Assembly: GCA_902984215.1 (NCBI GenBank)
Contig: CADWAF010000787.1
Span: 1-13,732, forward strand
Direction: 5' to 3'
Length of the DNA: 13,732 bases
Origin: Willaertia magna
Taxonomy: Eukaryota > Heterolobosea > Eutetramitea > Acrasida > Naegleriidae
Notes under the pieces: generated by a model
Database searches by the model: none
The model's input: the letters and a program-made list of their open reading frames with translations, nothing else
Told to the model about the DNA's origin: nothing
Position numbers and translations under genes: made by a program
Shown: positions 1 through 7,404 of the stretch, in pieces
How the letters are laid out: every line of letters starts with the position of its first letter
Position numbering within the stretch: the first letter of the stretch is position 1

Positions 1-1670
1 GCAACAATTCTCTTAATTTCTCTATCATCTCCAATAATATAATGTCTGTTATATCTTGATGCCTGTCTTTCACTAGTAAAGTCAGTTCTTTCTTTTAATT
101 TATTATATCTAGAACCAAAACAAGCAATTCTTTTTGAATAAAAACTTGGTCTTTGATTTAATTCTAAAACTAATAAAGAATACTTTCTATCTTCATGTGA
201 AAAAGATTGAACATGAATACCAATAATATTATCAAAATGAATTGACATCATTAATACATGACTAACTTTAAATCTATCAATTTCCCTCATCACATTATAA
301 TAAAATTCTTTACCGTCCTTTACTGAATTCATAACTAAATCTGTAGAATACTTTGTATCAATTGATGAAGGCTTAAATTTTGGTACAAAAGTATAAAACT
401 TATAATATAACTTCTTTTCTAAAGGAGAAACCTTAATTCTATATTGACCATCATAATTTAAAGAAGGAGACCATTCTCCAATTAATAATCTCTTAAGGTA
501 AGCACCATCTGTTTTAAATCTATTTAAATTTTCTAAATCTATTAAACTATTATCTTCTTCACCTTCCTTTAAAGCTTTCTTTTGTTTTCTTAAGAATTTC
601 TTATATTCTGCATCATTTTCATCAAAATCAAATTCTTCTTCATCATCTTCAAATTCATTAAGAGTATTTACATCCATTTCTTCATTCCAATCATCTCCTT
701 CAAACATTTCTTTTCTTCTCTTCTTTGAATTAATTACAAACTTTGCAACACGTTTTAATTCTTTATTTTCAATAATATTTAAGTCTTGTTTTCCACTAAA
801 TTCATTATTTACAATATTTCTTAAACATTCTAAACTTGGTTGACTTTCATAACAATCTCTTCTTATTTCTTCATCATTTTCTAATCCTTTCATTAAATCT
901 TTTCTAACATGTAAAGGTATATTTGACATCTCCATTTCTAATGTTTTTTTAGCTGATTCTAATTTTACTTCTAAATAAAACCTTTTCATTGCGTTTTGAA
1001 ACATTGTATAATAAAGAGAGTTTTCTACAAGACTTAAATCCATTGAAATCATTAATGATATTTGGGTAATTACTTCTTGTATTTCATCTGGGGAGAGGTA
1101 TGTAGATTTTGGTTTGGATTTTAATATTTTCTTTTGTAACTGCTTTACTCCACTTGTAATTAATTCTTCTCCTTCATCAAAGGTATTTTCTTCTTTTTTA
1201 TCATCTTTTTCTTCCTCCTCTTCGTCTTCATCGTCTTCTGCGTCTATCCATTCATCTTCATCGTAGTCTTCTTCATCAATTCCGAAACTAGATGAACCTA
1301 AACCTCCCCCTAATGCTTCTTCAAGAATCATTTGTGAAAACATTTGTTGTAAGAAGACTTGTTGGGCAGATTCATTTCCATCACCTCCAACTAAAAAATC
1401 GTCAATAAATTCAAGTTCATCGTCAAGATATTCTTCATCCTCTTCATCGTTTTCATCGTCGTCTTCTACTTTTTTATTAGATTTTAATACTTGTTGTTGG
1501 CTAGAACCAATATTACTAAAAGGATTATGTTCAAAATCACCAAGTCCTTTAAAACTATTAAATCCTGTATTGGTTTGTGGTTGACCAAAAATAAATGGTA
1601 AATCCGAACTGGTCGATGTTGGCTTAATATTTTGCTTGTTTTTCTTCTTGTGATTTCTTTTTGGTGGCAT
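1..1670 (-). CDS. Unrecognised acidic protein, 3' end beyond the left edge
   Basis: One uninterrupted reading frame runs from an ATG at 1668-1670 to the left edge, giving 556 residues and no stop, so the C-terminus is missing. I do not recognise the family. The N-terminus is basic (MPPKRNHKKKNKQ). Acidic, disordered-looking tracts follow at residues 69-92 and 131-170, rich in D and E. A helical part spans about 195-320 and ends in a basic NSKKRRKE patch (314-321) that could be a nuclear localisation signal. A second acidic tract lies at 325-355. From about 390 the sequence looks folded, with many aromatic and hydrophobic residues: GEWSPSLNYDGQYRIKVSP, then YYKFYTFVPKFKP, and RHYIIGDDREIKR near the edge. 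Codon use matches the neighbours. The gene starts 116 bp beyond the methyltransferase stop on the same strand. A nuclear or nucleolar role is only a guess from the composition. Confidence 0.8.
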   Translation of the reverse strand, partial: MPPKRNHKKKNKQNIKPTSTSSDLPFIFGQPQTNTGFNSFKGLGDFEHNPFSNIGSSQQQVLKSNKKVEDDDENDEEDEEYLDDELEFIDDFLVGGDGNESAQQVFLQQMFSQMILEEALGGGLGSSSFGIDEEDYDEDEWIDAEDDEDEEEEEKDDKKEENTFDEGEELITSGVKQLQKKILKSKPKSTYLSPDEIQEVITQISLMISMDLSLVENSLYYTMFQNAMKRFYLEVKLESAKKTLEMEMSNIPLHVRKDLMKGLENDEEIRRDCYESQPSLECLRNIVNNEFSGKQDLNIIENKELKRVAKFVINSKKRRKEMFEGDDWNEEMDVNTLNEFEDDEEEFDFDENDAEYKKFLRKQKKALKEGEEDNSLIDLENLNRFKTDGAYLKRLLIGEWSPSLNYDGQYRIKVSPLEKKLYYKFYTFVPKFKPSSIDTKYSTDLVMNSVKDGKEFYYNVMREIDRFKVSHVLMMSIHFDNIIGIHVQSFSHEDRKYSLLVLELNQRPSFYSKRIACFGSRYNKLKERTDFTSERQASRYNRHYIIGDDREIKRIV

Positions 1671-1786
1671 TATTTTTAAATTTAATTTAGACCTCAAAAT
1701 TTGTTTGTACTCAATCTTCTATTTGAATGAGAATTTTGAAGTAATCATGTAATTTATGTTTTGAAAATATTTATAAAAATTATACA
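1671..1786. other. Short intergenic gap between two minus-strand genes
   Basis: This 116-bp AT-rich spacer lies between the methyltransferase stop codon and the start of the acidic protein gene, both on the minus strand. It must hold the 3' end of one transcript and the promoter of the other. I see no canonical AATAAA on the minus strand and no clear core promoter element. Confidence 0.6.
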
Positions 1787-3376
1787 CTAAAAATCATGGA
1801 TTTGAATGGAGGCAGCTTGGTTTTGTACTTGGTTTAGAAAATCAAATAACTCTATTGTTGGGACTGAATAAATATATCTTGTCTCTTCATCACTAGGCAA
1901 AACCTTATAGGATTCAACTAAACTTCCCTTGTCAACAACCAACAATCTAGAAGAAGCCACTTTTACATTAATTTCTTTTTGACCAGCAATTTCAACAACC
2001 CGTAGATCCTTGTTCTTAGATAATTTAATTAAGCATTCAGTAAATGGTAAGTAACGTGGTATTGACAAGTGGTAGAAGTATCCATGGGTGTTATTAACTT
2101 TTTGTAATAAATTTAAAACTTGTGGCCAGTCCTTGATTTCTGATTTAGAGCGAAGAATGGCTTCTATTTTGTGAGTGTTAGAATTTTCTGAAAACGAAGA
2201 TAACATTCTAGGCAAAAGAGCCAATAAACCCATTTGCGAAAGGAGAAATGTTGTAACCACCCCTACAACAATATTCATAAAAAAGTATTCAGAAGTGACA
2301 GCACTCTTAACTCCTGAATGTTGAGCTGTCCTTTTAATTGCATTTAAATAACTCTTCCAAAATAGCTTAATTGTGTAGGTGTAAGGAAATGAATACCACG
2401 GGGTATGAGTTAAAAAGGCACCCATTTTCTGTACAATTTCCACAGTAACCCATTCAGGGATTGTGAAATCCGTTTTGTCTCTGCTTCTAAAGTATTGTTT
2501 AGAAAATGAAGTGCTTATTTCATTTGGTAAATTGTATTGAATGGTTCGCTCTGTTTGATTTGGTGTCTTATGGTTAACATAACAAGTCATTAAATCGATA
2601 GTAGGGTCAAACTTTTGCATTACATAATGCTCTAAGTGCTCAAATCCATAGTTGTCTAGTAGAGAATTCCATTCTTTCATTGGCCTAAAATGTCTGTATT
2701 CTCTTTGGTTTTCTTCAAAAGAAAAGCCAATCAAAGAGTTGAAGGTATTGTGAGCTACATGCAACATTGGTTGTAATTGTTTAGTACCATCATGTTCTCT
2801 CAAAATAAATAATCCATTAGGTCTTAATACTCTAGAAAGTTCTCTTAAGTACTTGTCCAATTCCTCAGTTGTACAGTGATGTAATCCTATAAAGCAGGTG
2901 ATAAGGTCAACGCTGTTAGTTGGTATCTTTTGTAGTTCATTAAAGGGAATAAAAACACCCACTGGAATAATAGAACCACGTTCAATGATATCTAAAGTTC
3001 TCTCTTTATCATTAACAATGTACGTAATATCAGAAATGTCTAGTCTTCTTTCCATTGCCTTAACAAATCTACCACAATCACCAAAGGTAAGAAGACCTTT
3101 AAACTTTCTCTTTTGTTGTCCTATTTTAGTTAATAACTCAACCAACTCTCCAGTTATTTCTTTTTTCTGTTCTATTAAGGATTTTAACATTCTGAATTGA
3201 GTAGAAATCTTTCCAAACCAGCTAGAAAGAAATTCCTTTTGTAGTAAATTATAAATTTCTTTGTCATCCTTTCCATTAATTTTCTCTAAGTATTCATGTG
3301 CCTTACTAGCGGAAACAGCTGGAAATATGTAACGTAGAAAATCGAACATCCCTCTATTATTAACCGGGTTGTTCAT
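1787..3376 (-). CDS. SAM-dependent methyltransferase-like protein with a hydrophobic segment
   Basis: The frame is open from 3460, but its first codon there is TTG. The first in-frame ATG is at 3374-3376, giving 529 residues and no introns. Numbered from that Met, residues 95-192 resemble a class I methyltransferase core: LLTFGDCGRF (95-104) stands where the SAM-binding motif I is expected, SVDLITCFIGLHH (155-167) resembles motif II, and RVLRPNGLFILREHD (182-196) is a typical post-II/III strand of Methyltransf_11-like enzymes. Motif I lacks the usual ExGxGxG form, so activity is uncertain. Residues 366-389 (FMNIVVGVVTTFLL and onward) are hydrophobic enough for a membrane helix. The C-terminal 140 residues are unrecognised. 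The start is only 31 bp after the eL8 stop on the same strand, so its 5' UTR must be extremely short or lie inside eL8 coding sequence. Substrate unknown. Confidence 0.8.
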   Translation of the reverse strand: MNNPVNNRGMFDFLRYIFPAVSASKAHEYLEKINGKDDKEIYNLLQKEFLSSWFGKISTQFRMLKSLIEQKKEITGELVELLTKIGQQKRKFKGLLTFGDCGRFVKAMERRLDISDITYIVNDKERTLDIIERGSIIPVGVFIPFNELQKIPTNSVDLITCFIGLHHCTTEELDKYLRELSRVLRPNGLFILREHDGTKQLQPMLHVAHNTFNSLIGFSFEENQREYRHFRPMKEWNSLLDNYGFEHLEHYVMQKFDPTIDLMTCYVNHKTPNQTERTIQYNLPNEISTSFSKQYFRSRDKTDFTIPEWVTVEIVQKMGAFLTHTPWYSFPYTYTIKLFWKSYLNAIKRTAQHSGVKSAVTSEYFFMNIVVGVVTTFLLSQMGLLALLPRMLSSFSENSNTHKIEAILRSKSEIKDWPQVLNLLQKVNNTHGYFYHLSIPRYLPFTECLIKLSKNKDLRVVEIAGQKEINVKVASSRLLVVDKGSLVESYKVLPSDEETRYIYSVPTIELFDFLNQVQNQAASIQIHDF

Positions 3377-3391
3377 CACTACTTGATAACA

Positions 3392-3397
3392 TTTATT
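3392..3397 (-). terminator. Probable polyadenylation signal of the eL8 gene
   Basis: AATAAA on the minus strand begins 11 nt after the eL8 stop codon, between that stop and the ATG of the methyltransferase. Cleavage 10-30 nt downstream would fall at or inside the methyltransferase coding region. The hexamer is common by chance in AT-rich DNA, so this assignment rests on its position. Confidence 0.45.
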
Positions 3398-3407
3398 ATC
3401 TTTTACG

Positions 3408-4192
3408 TCAAAAAACTGTTCTGAATCTATCAAGGAAAGCACCTCTAACTGCTTCAACAATTCTAGCTAATTGATCTCTATCTTCCTTGTTAACATCAGT
3501 TAAAGCAACACAAGCAGTATTCTTTAAGTGAACTAATTGACCTAATCTTGACTTTGATTTAACAATGACATATGGAATATCTAATTTCTTACATAATGCA
3601 GGTAAGAAAAGAACGACTTCAAGTGGATCAACATCGTGTGCAATAACTACTAATTGAGCTTGTTTACGTTCAATTGCCTTGGTAACTTCATTAACACCAT
3701 GGACTAATTTGTTATCTGCTTTCTTTACTGGAGCAACTTTACCTTCAACCTTTAATTTAGCTGCTTCTCTTAATCTCTTTTCCTTTTGTTGTGGATCTTC
3801 TGGTTTATATTTACCTAAGAAAGTAACAATATTGTGTGCTAATGGTTTATCTGCAACTAATCTGAATTGATTGACTGCTGGTGGGACCTTCAATCTCTTC
3901 ATTAAAACTCTCTTTTGTCTTTGGAGTCTGATGTATGTTGGCCATCTGACCATTCTAGTTAAATCAACTCTAACTCTCTTATCTCTTCCAATACCGATGT
4001 TCTTTGGTCTAGGAACGAATAAATTTTTATATTCAGAGGTATTTTTCTTATCATCCTTCTTAGTTTCGTCCTTTTTAACTGCAGTAGTCTTCTTTTCTGC
4101 TGTTGGTTCCCTAATTTGTTTTGGTGGCTGGTGAAATGAAAAATTTTAGGTTAGAAATTTTTCTCATAAAAATTTTTTGAAAAACATACCAT
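3408..4192 (-). CDS. RPL7A: Cytosolic large-subunit ribosomal protein eL8 (L7a)
   Basis: The first exon is only the ATG at 4190-4192. A 62-bp intron follows (4128-4189, donor GTATGT, acceptor CACCAG), then one exon from 4127 to the TGA at 3408-3410, for 240 residues. The ATG at 3951-3953 is internal; the spliced start gives MPPKQIREP and a lysine-rich tail before NLFVPRPKNIGIG. Family hallmarks are clear: DLTRMVRWPTYIRLQRQKR (residues 54-72), LKVPPAVNQF, and the RNA-binding L7Ae fold with QLVVIAHDVDPLEVVLFLPA, KLDIPYVIVKSKSRLG and AVRGAFLDRF. eL8 binds 25S/28S rRNA in the 60S subunit. The usual C-terminal tail after the DRY/DRF position (RRHWGG and a basic end in animals and yeast) is absent, so the protein is about 16-26 residues shorter than yeast or human eL8. 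An intron directly after the start codon is common in ribosomal protein genes. Confidence 0.95.
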
Positions 4193-4602
4193 CGTTATAG
4201 TTTTGGCGGTGGAAAGATGTTCTTTTATTTTTTCTTCAAAATTTTTTTATTTTATGCGGCAAAAACAATTGGTTGAGTATCGTCTTTACAACATATAAAA
4301 CCAGGCATCTCGAAGAGAATGGAGCCAGCGACCTCAAAGGTCAAAAACTAAACAAATTTTTGTTGAAATTCAATGAAAACAACATTTGCTTGCAGCAAAG
4401 AAAAACATGATGTAAATAAACAAACCATTCTTCTTCATCTTCTTACCAACTGCCTACAAGAAAATCAACTTATTGGAAAACATTACAACATGCAAGGCTC
4501 ACAAAAAGCCTTTCCACAAACTGACGATGCATTGCTATTTTCCATCGGCAACTTAAAAACAAACTAAAGTCCTTGGAAATTAAAGTTTCATAAATCAAAA
4601 AA
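4193..4602. promoter_or_regulatory. Divergent intergenic region between eL8 and ACBP
   Basis: The region holds the two start regions facing away from each other. TATAAAA on the plus strand lies at 4294-4300, about 300 bp before the ACBP ATG. A patch near 4301-4342 is richer in G and C than its surroundings and has two small perfect inverted repeats: CTC-GAA-GAG (4309-4317) and GACCT-CAA-AGGTC (4330-4342). On the minus strand an 18-codon upstream ORF (4252-4308, MPGFICCKDD and onward) precedes eL8. A plus-strand ORF of 64 codons (4373-4567) ends 35 bp before ACBP but has no recognisable content. A run of five T at 4357-4361 follows the inverted repeats. Confidence 0.5.
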
Positions 4603-4971
4603 ATGGTATCACAACAAGAATTCGAAAACGCAGCTGCTAAGGTTAAATCCTTAAAGACCCAACCATCAAATGAAGAACTCTTATTATTATACTCATTGGT
4701 AAGTTTGTTGATAAATTGATCAGCTTAATTTTAATATTGGTAATTAATTAATAGTATAAACAAGCAACCGTTGGTGATTGTAATACTTCTCAACCATCAA
4801 TGTTCAACATGAAAGAAAGAGCAAAATGGTATGTAATAATAATTAATCATTATCTATTAACATTTTCACAGGGATGCATGGAAAGAAAAGGAAGGTATGT
4901 CAAAGGAAGATGCAATGGAACAATATGTCCAATTAGTTGATGAATTAGTTAACAAACTCGGTACTCAATAA
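4603..4971 (+). CDS. ACBP: Acyl-CoA-binding protein
   Basis: There are three exons: 4603-4698, 4755-4828 and 4872-4971. The introns are 56 bp (GTAAGT..AATAG) and 43 bp (GTATGT..CACAG), and the spliced product has 89 residues, the normal length for single-domain ACBP. The four-helix signature is plain: LLLLYSLYKQATVGDCNT (residues 26-43) and KERAKWDAWKEKEGMSKEDAM (52-72). The acyl-CoA contact residues known from bovine ACBP (Tyr28, Lys32, Lys54, Tyr73) correspond here to Tyr30, Lys34, Lys56 and Tyr75, all kept. The protein should bind medium- to long-chain acyl-CoA esters in the cytosol and buffer or deliver them to lipid enzymes. No signal peptide or membrane segment is present. The second intron splits the Trp codon of KAKW, which fixes the splice sites with confidence. 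Confidence 0.96.
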
Positions 4972-4984
4972 ATCAAATTTTTTG

Positions 4985-4990
4985 AATAAA
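4985..4990 (+). terminator. Probable polyadenylation signal of ACBP
   Basis: AATAAA lies 14 nt after the ACBP stop codon, inside the 55-bp gap to the converging UBX gene. Another AATAAA (4967-4972) overlaps the stop codon itself. The two converging transcripts must end almost on top of each other. Confidence 0.45.
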
Positions 4991-5026
4991 AGATATTTCA
5001 CAAAATTATTATCATTTACATTTTTA

Positions 5027-6376
5027 TTATTCTTGAACAACACTCAATGAAGCTCCTACCAAACCTTCATCGGCTAGAGTTTTCTCAAGAATGTTTTCTA
5101 AAGTATTTTGTTTGTTTGATTTATCGAAATATGTGACAATAAATTTATCAATTCCACTTCCTTGCAATTTCTCTCTTGCTAATGCATAAATGGCTGCCAA
5201 AGGTGCACTCTTTAAGATTTTTACTACATCTCTTTTACCGTCTGGTAATTTAATCTGAATACGAGTAGTATCTCCTTGTTCTACAATGTACTTAGAAAGA
5301 TCTATTGACATATCAGGTGTTTGTTTTGGTTTTTCTTCTTCTTGTGGAGGTGGCACTTCAATGACATCATCATCTTCCATCACATTATTACTAGTTGCTT
5401 CTTCAAGTGATGCTTGAATAGCTCTACGTATCATTTCTTCTTCATCTTCCTCATTACTTACATTATGATGAGTTACAGGTACTGAAGTACTACTGTTATA
5501 TTGAGGTGGAGGAATTGTTGGTGGATGTGGTTGTTTCTGTTGTTGTGTTTGATGTTTAATTTGAACATTTTCAAAAGGATTTGGTGCGTGTAAAGTATTT
5601 GGTGAAGGAGAAGGTAAATGATCCATTAATGAATGACTGTCAATAAAGTTTTGTAAATAATCAACCATTGTTGGGGCATCTACAAATTTTCCAGACCAAC
5701 TTTTAACATTTTCTCCAGTTCTTGGGTCAATAATACAAATATAAGGGTATTGATAGATTGGATATCTTGATTTAAAGAATTGACCTTGGCTTGTACTTTC
5801 ATCAACTTGCCAAAATACAAAGAAATTATTAATTAATGTTTTAACTACATCATTAGCCCAAGTATCTCTATTTAATTGATGACATTGGAAAATATCATCT
5901 TTTAATACATCAACTAATAACCATCGTGAATTTTCTTCTGCAAATCTTTTAGCAGCGTCAAATGTTCCTTTAAATACAACATCTTCTGGTTTTTTAAATA
6001 ATTCATTAAATTCTTCACTTCCCTTATTAAATTTACTTGTTGTTTGATATTGTTGATTTTGTTGAGGATTAAATTGATTTTGAATATAAGGAGGGTAATC
6101 ATAAGTAAATCCAGAAGTAGGACTATTAAAATTATCATATAGTCTTGATGCATGTTGCGGGATTGGAGATCTTTCATTATCAAAATCAAAGGCACTAGTA
6201 TTTGTATTCTTATTTGTTGTTGTATTGGTTGTAGTCTTATTAGAAGGAGGATTAGAGAAATATAATTCAATTGCTGTTTGTACATCAAATCCGGCTGCTT
6301 CTAAGTAATGTTTAGCACTGTCTACATCATTCTCGCCAGTAATTGACATAAAATTCAATAAAGCTTCATCATCCAT
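5027..6376 (-). CDS. UBXN7: UBA-UAS-UIM-UBX protein, UBXN7/Ubx5-like p97/Cdc48 adaptor
   Basis: This is an intron-free 449-residue frame from the ATG at 6374-6376. The domain order matches human UBXN7 and yeast Ubx5. A UBA-like helical bundle (residues 3-42, NFMSITGENDVDSAKHYLEAAGFDV) is followed by a low-complexity T/N/Q-rich linker. The thioredoxin-fold UAS domain spans about 127-248 (RWLLVDVLKDDIFQCHQLNRD, IDPRTGENVKSWSGK). A ubiquitin-interacting motif lies at 310-327 (EEEMIRRAIQASLEEA), and a C-terminal UBX domain at 365-447. UBXN7-type proteins bridge ubiquitylated cargo, and cullin ligases in animals, to the AAA ATPase p97/Cdc48. The UBX loop that normally reads FPR and inserts into p97 reads FDK here (417-419), while the opening Arg (TRIQIKLPDGKR, 372) is kept. 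It diverges from NDUFA8 and converges on ACBP. Confidence 0.93.
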   Translation of the reverse strand: MDDEALLNFMSITGENDVDSAKHYLEAAGFDVQTAIELYFSNPPSNKTTTNTTTNKNTNTSAFDFDNERSPIPQHASRLYDNFNSPTSGFTYDYPPYIQNQFNPQQNQQYQTTSKFNKGSEEFNELFKKPEDVVFKGTFDAAKRFAEENSRWLLVDVLKDDIFQCHQLNRDTWANDVVKTLINNFFVFWQVDESTSQGQFFKSRYPIYQYPYICIIDPRTGENVKSWSGKFVDAPTMVDYLQNFIDSHSLMDHLPSPSPNTLHAPNPFENVQIKHQTQQQKQPHPPTIPPPQYNSSTSVPVTHHNVSNEEDEEEMIRRAIQASLEEATSNNVMEDDDVIEVPPPQEEEKPKQTPDMSIDLSKYIVEQGDTTRIQIKLPDGKRDVVKILKSAPLAAIYALAREKLQGSGIDKFIVTYFDKSNKQNTLENILEKTLADEGLVGASLSVVQE

Positions 6377-6618
6377 TGTTTAAGCTATTTTTTTTATCTA
6401 TTGAATAGTTTATTTTTATTTTGAATTCCAAAATTTAAAGCTTATTGCTGTTTGAAGGGCTAATGAGTTGATGTTCATTTGAAACGAAGAGAAGGAATTG
6501 CTCTAGCAGAAGCCATGAACTTTAAACTAGTGTTTATCTCTAAACACTTTTCCATCCCGATAGTAGATGATGTTTTCTGTTTATCCAACAGAAGAAGGCA
6601 AATAGTCTTACAAAAAAA
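6377..6618. promoter_or_regulatory. Divergent intergenic region between UBX and NDUFA8 genes
   Basis: The 242 bp hold both promoters. Nested inverted repeats occur: GTGTTTA-TCTC-TAAACAC (6530-6547, perfect 7-bp arms), with a further TAAAC arm at 6523-6527 that can pair with the same GTTTA. A CATG at 6514-6517 opens a short frame on each strand. On the plus strand a 35-codon frame (6515-6622) ends in a TGA that overlaps the NDUFA8 start as ATGA. On the minus strand a 13-codon frame (6475-6516) precedes the UBX gene. No TATA element is obvious. Confidence 0.45.
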
Positions 6619-7143
6619 ATGAGTTCTTCTGACAATTCACTTTCTTTCGATTCTAGTGCTGTTATTGCAGGATTAGCTCCTGGATTACTGACAAAATGTA
6701 AACAAGAAAATAAAGAATATTTAGAATGTAAAGCAAAGAATCAAAATCCTGAAGGTAAATTATCATTCCGTAATTTTTTATCGAAAATATAATTTTTTTA
6801 AATTACCTAATGTGAATTTTTTACGGATATTGTTGTTAAATGAATTCATTATATAATATGGAAATAACAGAATGTTTAAAAGAAAGTATCAATTGTCGTA
6901 AATGTGCATTTAATTTAGCAAATGATTATTTAAATTCTCAATGTAACAAATCATTTACAACTTTCGTAGAATGTTTAAGAAAACGTGAATATGAATATAA
7001 AGGTAATTATTATTTTTATATTTTAATATCGATTTATTCATTATTATTCATTAGATTGTTATAAACCAAGATTAGAATTTGAACAATGCGCAGCATCAAA
7101 TTTAGGAGTTGAATTTAAAGCACCAGTTAATCCACAAATTTAA
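6619..7143 (+). CDS. NDUFA8: Mitochondrial complex I subunit NDUFA8 (quadruple CX9C protein)
   Basis: There are three exons: 6619-6754, 6871-7002 and 7055-7143. The introns are 116 bp (GTAAAT..ACAG) and 52 bp (GTAATT..TTAG), and the product has 118 residues. It contains four CX9C motifs: Cys27/37, 47/57, 70/80 and 91/101, the layout of NDUFA8 (PGIV). The start SSAVIAGLAPGLLTKCKQENKEYLEC lines up with the SSAVLKAA..C..NKEFMLC of the animal protein, and NCRKCAFNL with VNKCALDF. NDUFA8 is an intermembrane-space subunit of respiratory complex I, imported and oxidised by the Mia40 disulfide relay, so no cleavable presequence is expected and none is seen. The product is shorter than the 172-residue human protein because the proline-rich C-terminal extension is missing. 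An extra Cys54 lies inside the second motif. The cysteine register confirms both splice junctions. Confidence 0.92.
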
Positions 7144-7404
7144 ATTAACAAAATCCATTCCGATATTTAAATTTTGTGTATAAATGTGAAATTATATGAA
7201 AAATCTAGAATGAACAAACAAAAGGGATGTTTCATTATTAAAAAATTAATTAAATATATATTTCCTTCTTTTTACAACAATATTGTTGTCATTATTAACT
7301 TCTTTCTTGGGTTCCATCGTTTGATTTCGTTGGTAACACAATGCAACCATGTGACGAATTACCCATTAAAATCTTTATCTAAAAAAAAATAAAAAATTAA
7401 TTGT
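7144..7404. other. Intergenic spacer between NDUFA8 and the coiled-coil gene
   Basis: This 261-bp AT-rich spacer holds the NDUFA8 3' UTR and the promoter of the next gene. A perfect 16-bp palindrome, ACAACAATATTGTTGT, lies at 7274-7289. A poly(A) tract (7381-7389) precedes the start codon at 7405. A 72-codon frame here (7174-7392) has AT-driven composition and is not credited as a gene. No canonical AATAAA follows NDUFA8 closely. Confidence 0.5.

Noticed and set aside
2898..3200. 100-codon plus-strand ORF
   Set aside because: It is antisense to the methyltransferase gene, whose frame has clear motifs.
3377..3460. An N-terminal extension of the methyltransferase frame back to 3460
   Set aside because: The codon at 3458-3460 is TTG, and no ATG precedes 3376 in this frame. 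The extension lies within the eL8 coding end, so it is an out-of-frame reading of eL8 plus the short gap.
3951..3953. ATG at 3951-3953 as the start of eL8
   Set aside because: The conserved eL8 sequence (PRPKNIGIG and DLTR) continues upstream in frame, and the intron with ATG at 4190-4192 gives the expected MPPK start.
3679..4134. Two plus-strand ORFs (63 and 87 codons)
   Set aside because: They are antisense to eL8 and have low-complexity translated sequence.
4373..4567. 64-codon plus-strand ORF between eL8 and ACBP
   Set aside because: It has no recognisable domain and uses CTT leucine codons unlike its TTA-rich neighbours. It fits inside a promoter region; nothing beyond the open frame supports it.
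5914..6288. 124-codon minus-strand ORF rich in I, L and N
   Set aside because: It is an alternative frame inside the UBX protein, whose UAS domain is coded in the other frame.
6475..6516. Minus-strand 13-codon frame MASARAIPSLRFK as a mitochondrial presequence exon for the UBX gene
   Set aside because: No splice donor follows it, and the UBX protein has a complete UBA start at 6376; UBXN7-type proteins are not mitochondrial.
6840..7064. 74-codon plus-strand ORF
   Set aside because: It is NDUFA8 exon 2 read through both flanking introns. The CX9C register and splice sites favour the spliced gene.
7174..7392. 72-codon plus-strand ORF in the spacer before the coiled-coil gene
   Set aside because: The composition follows the AT-rich spacer, there is no family resemblance, and it ends just before the next start codon.
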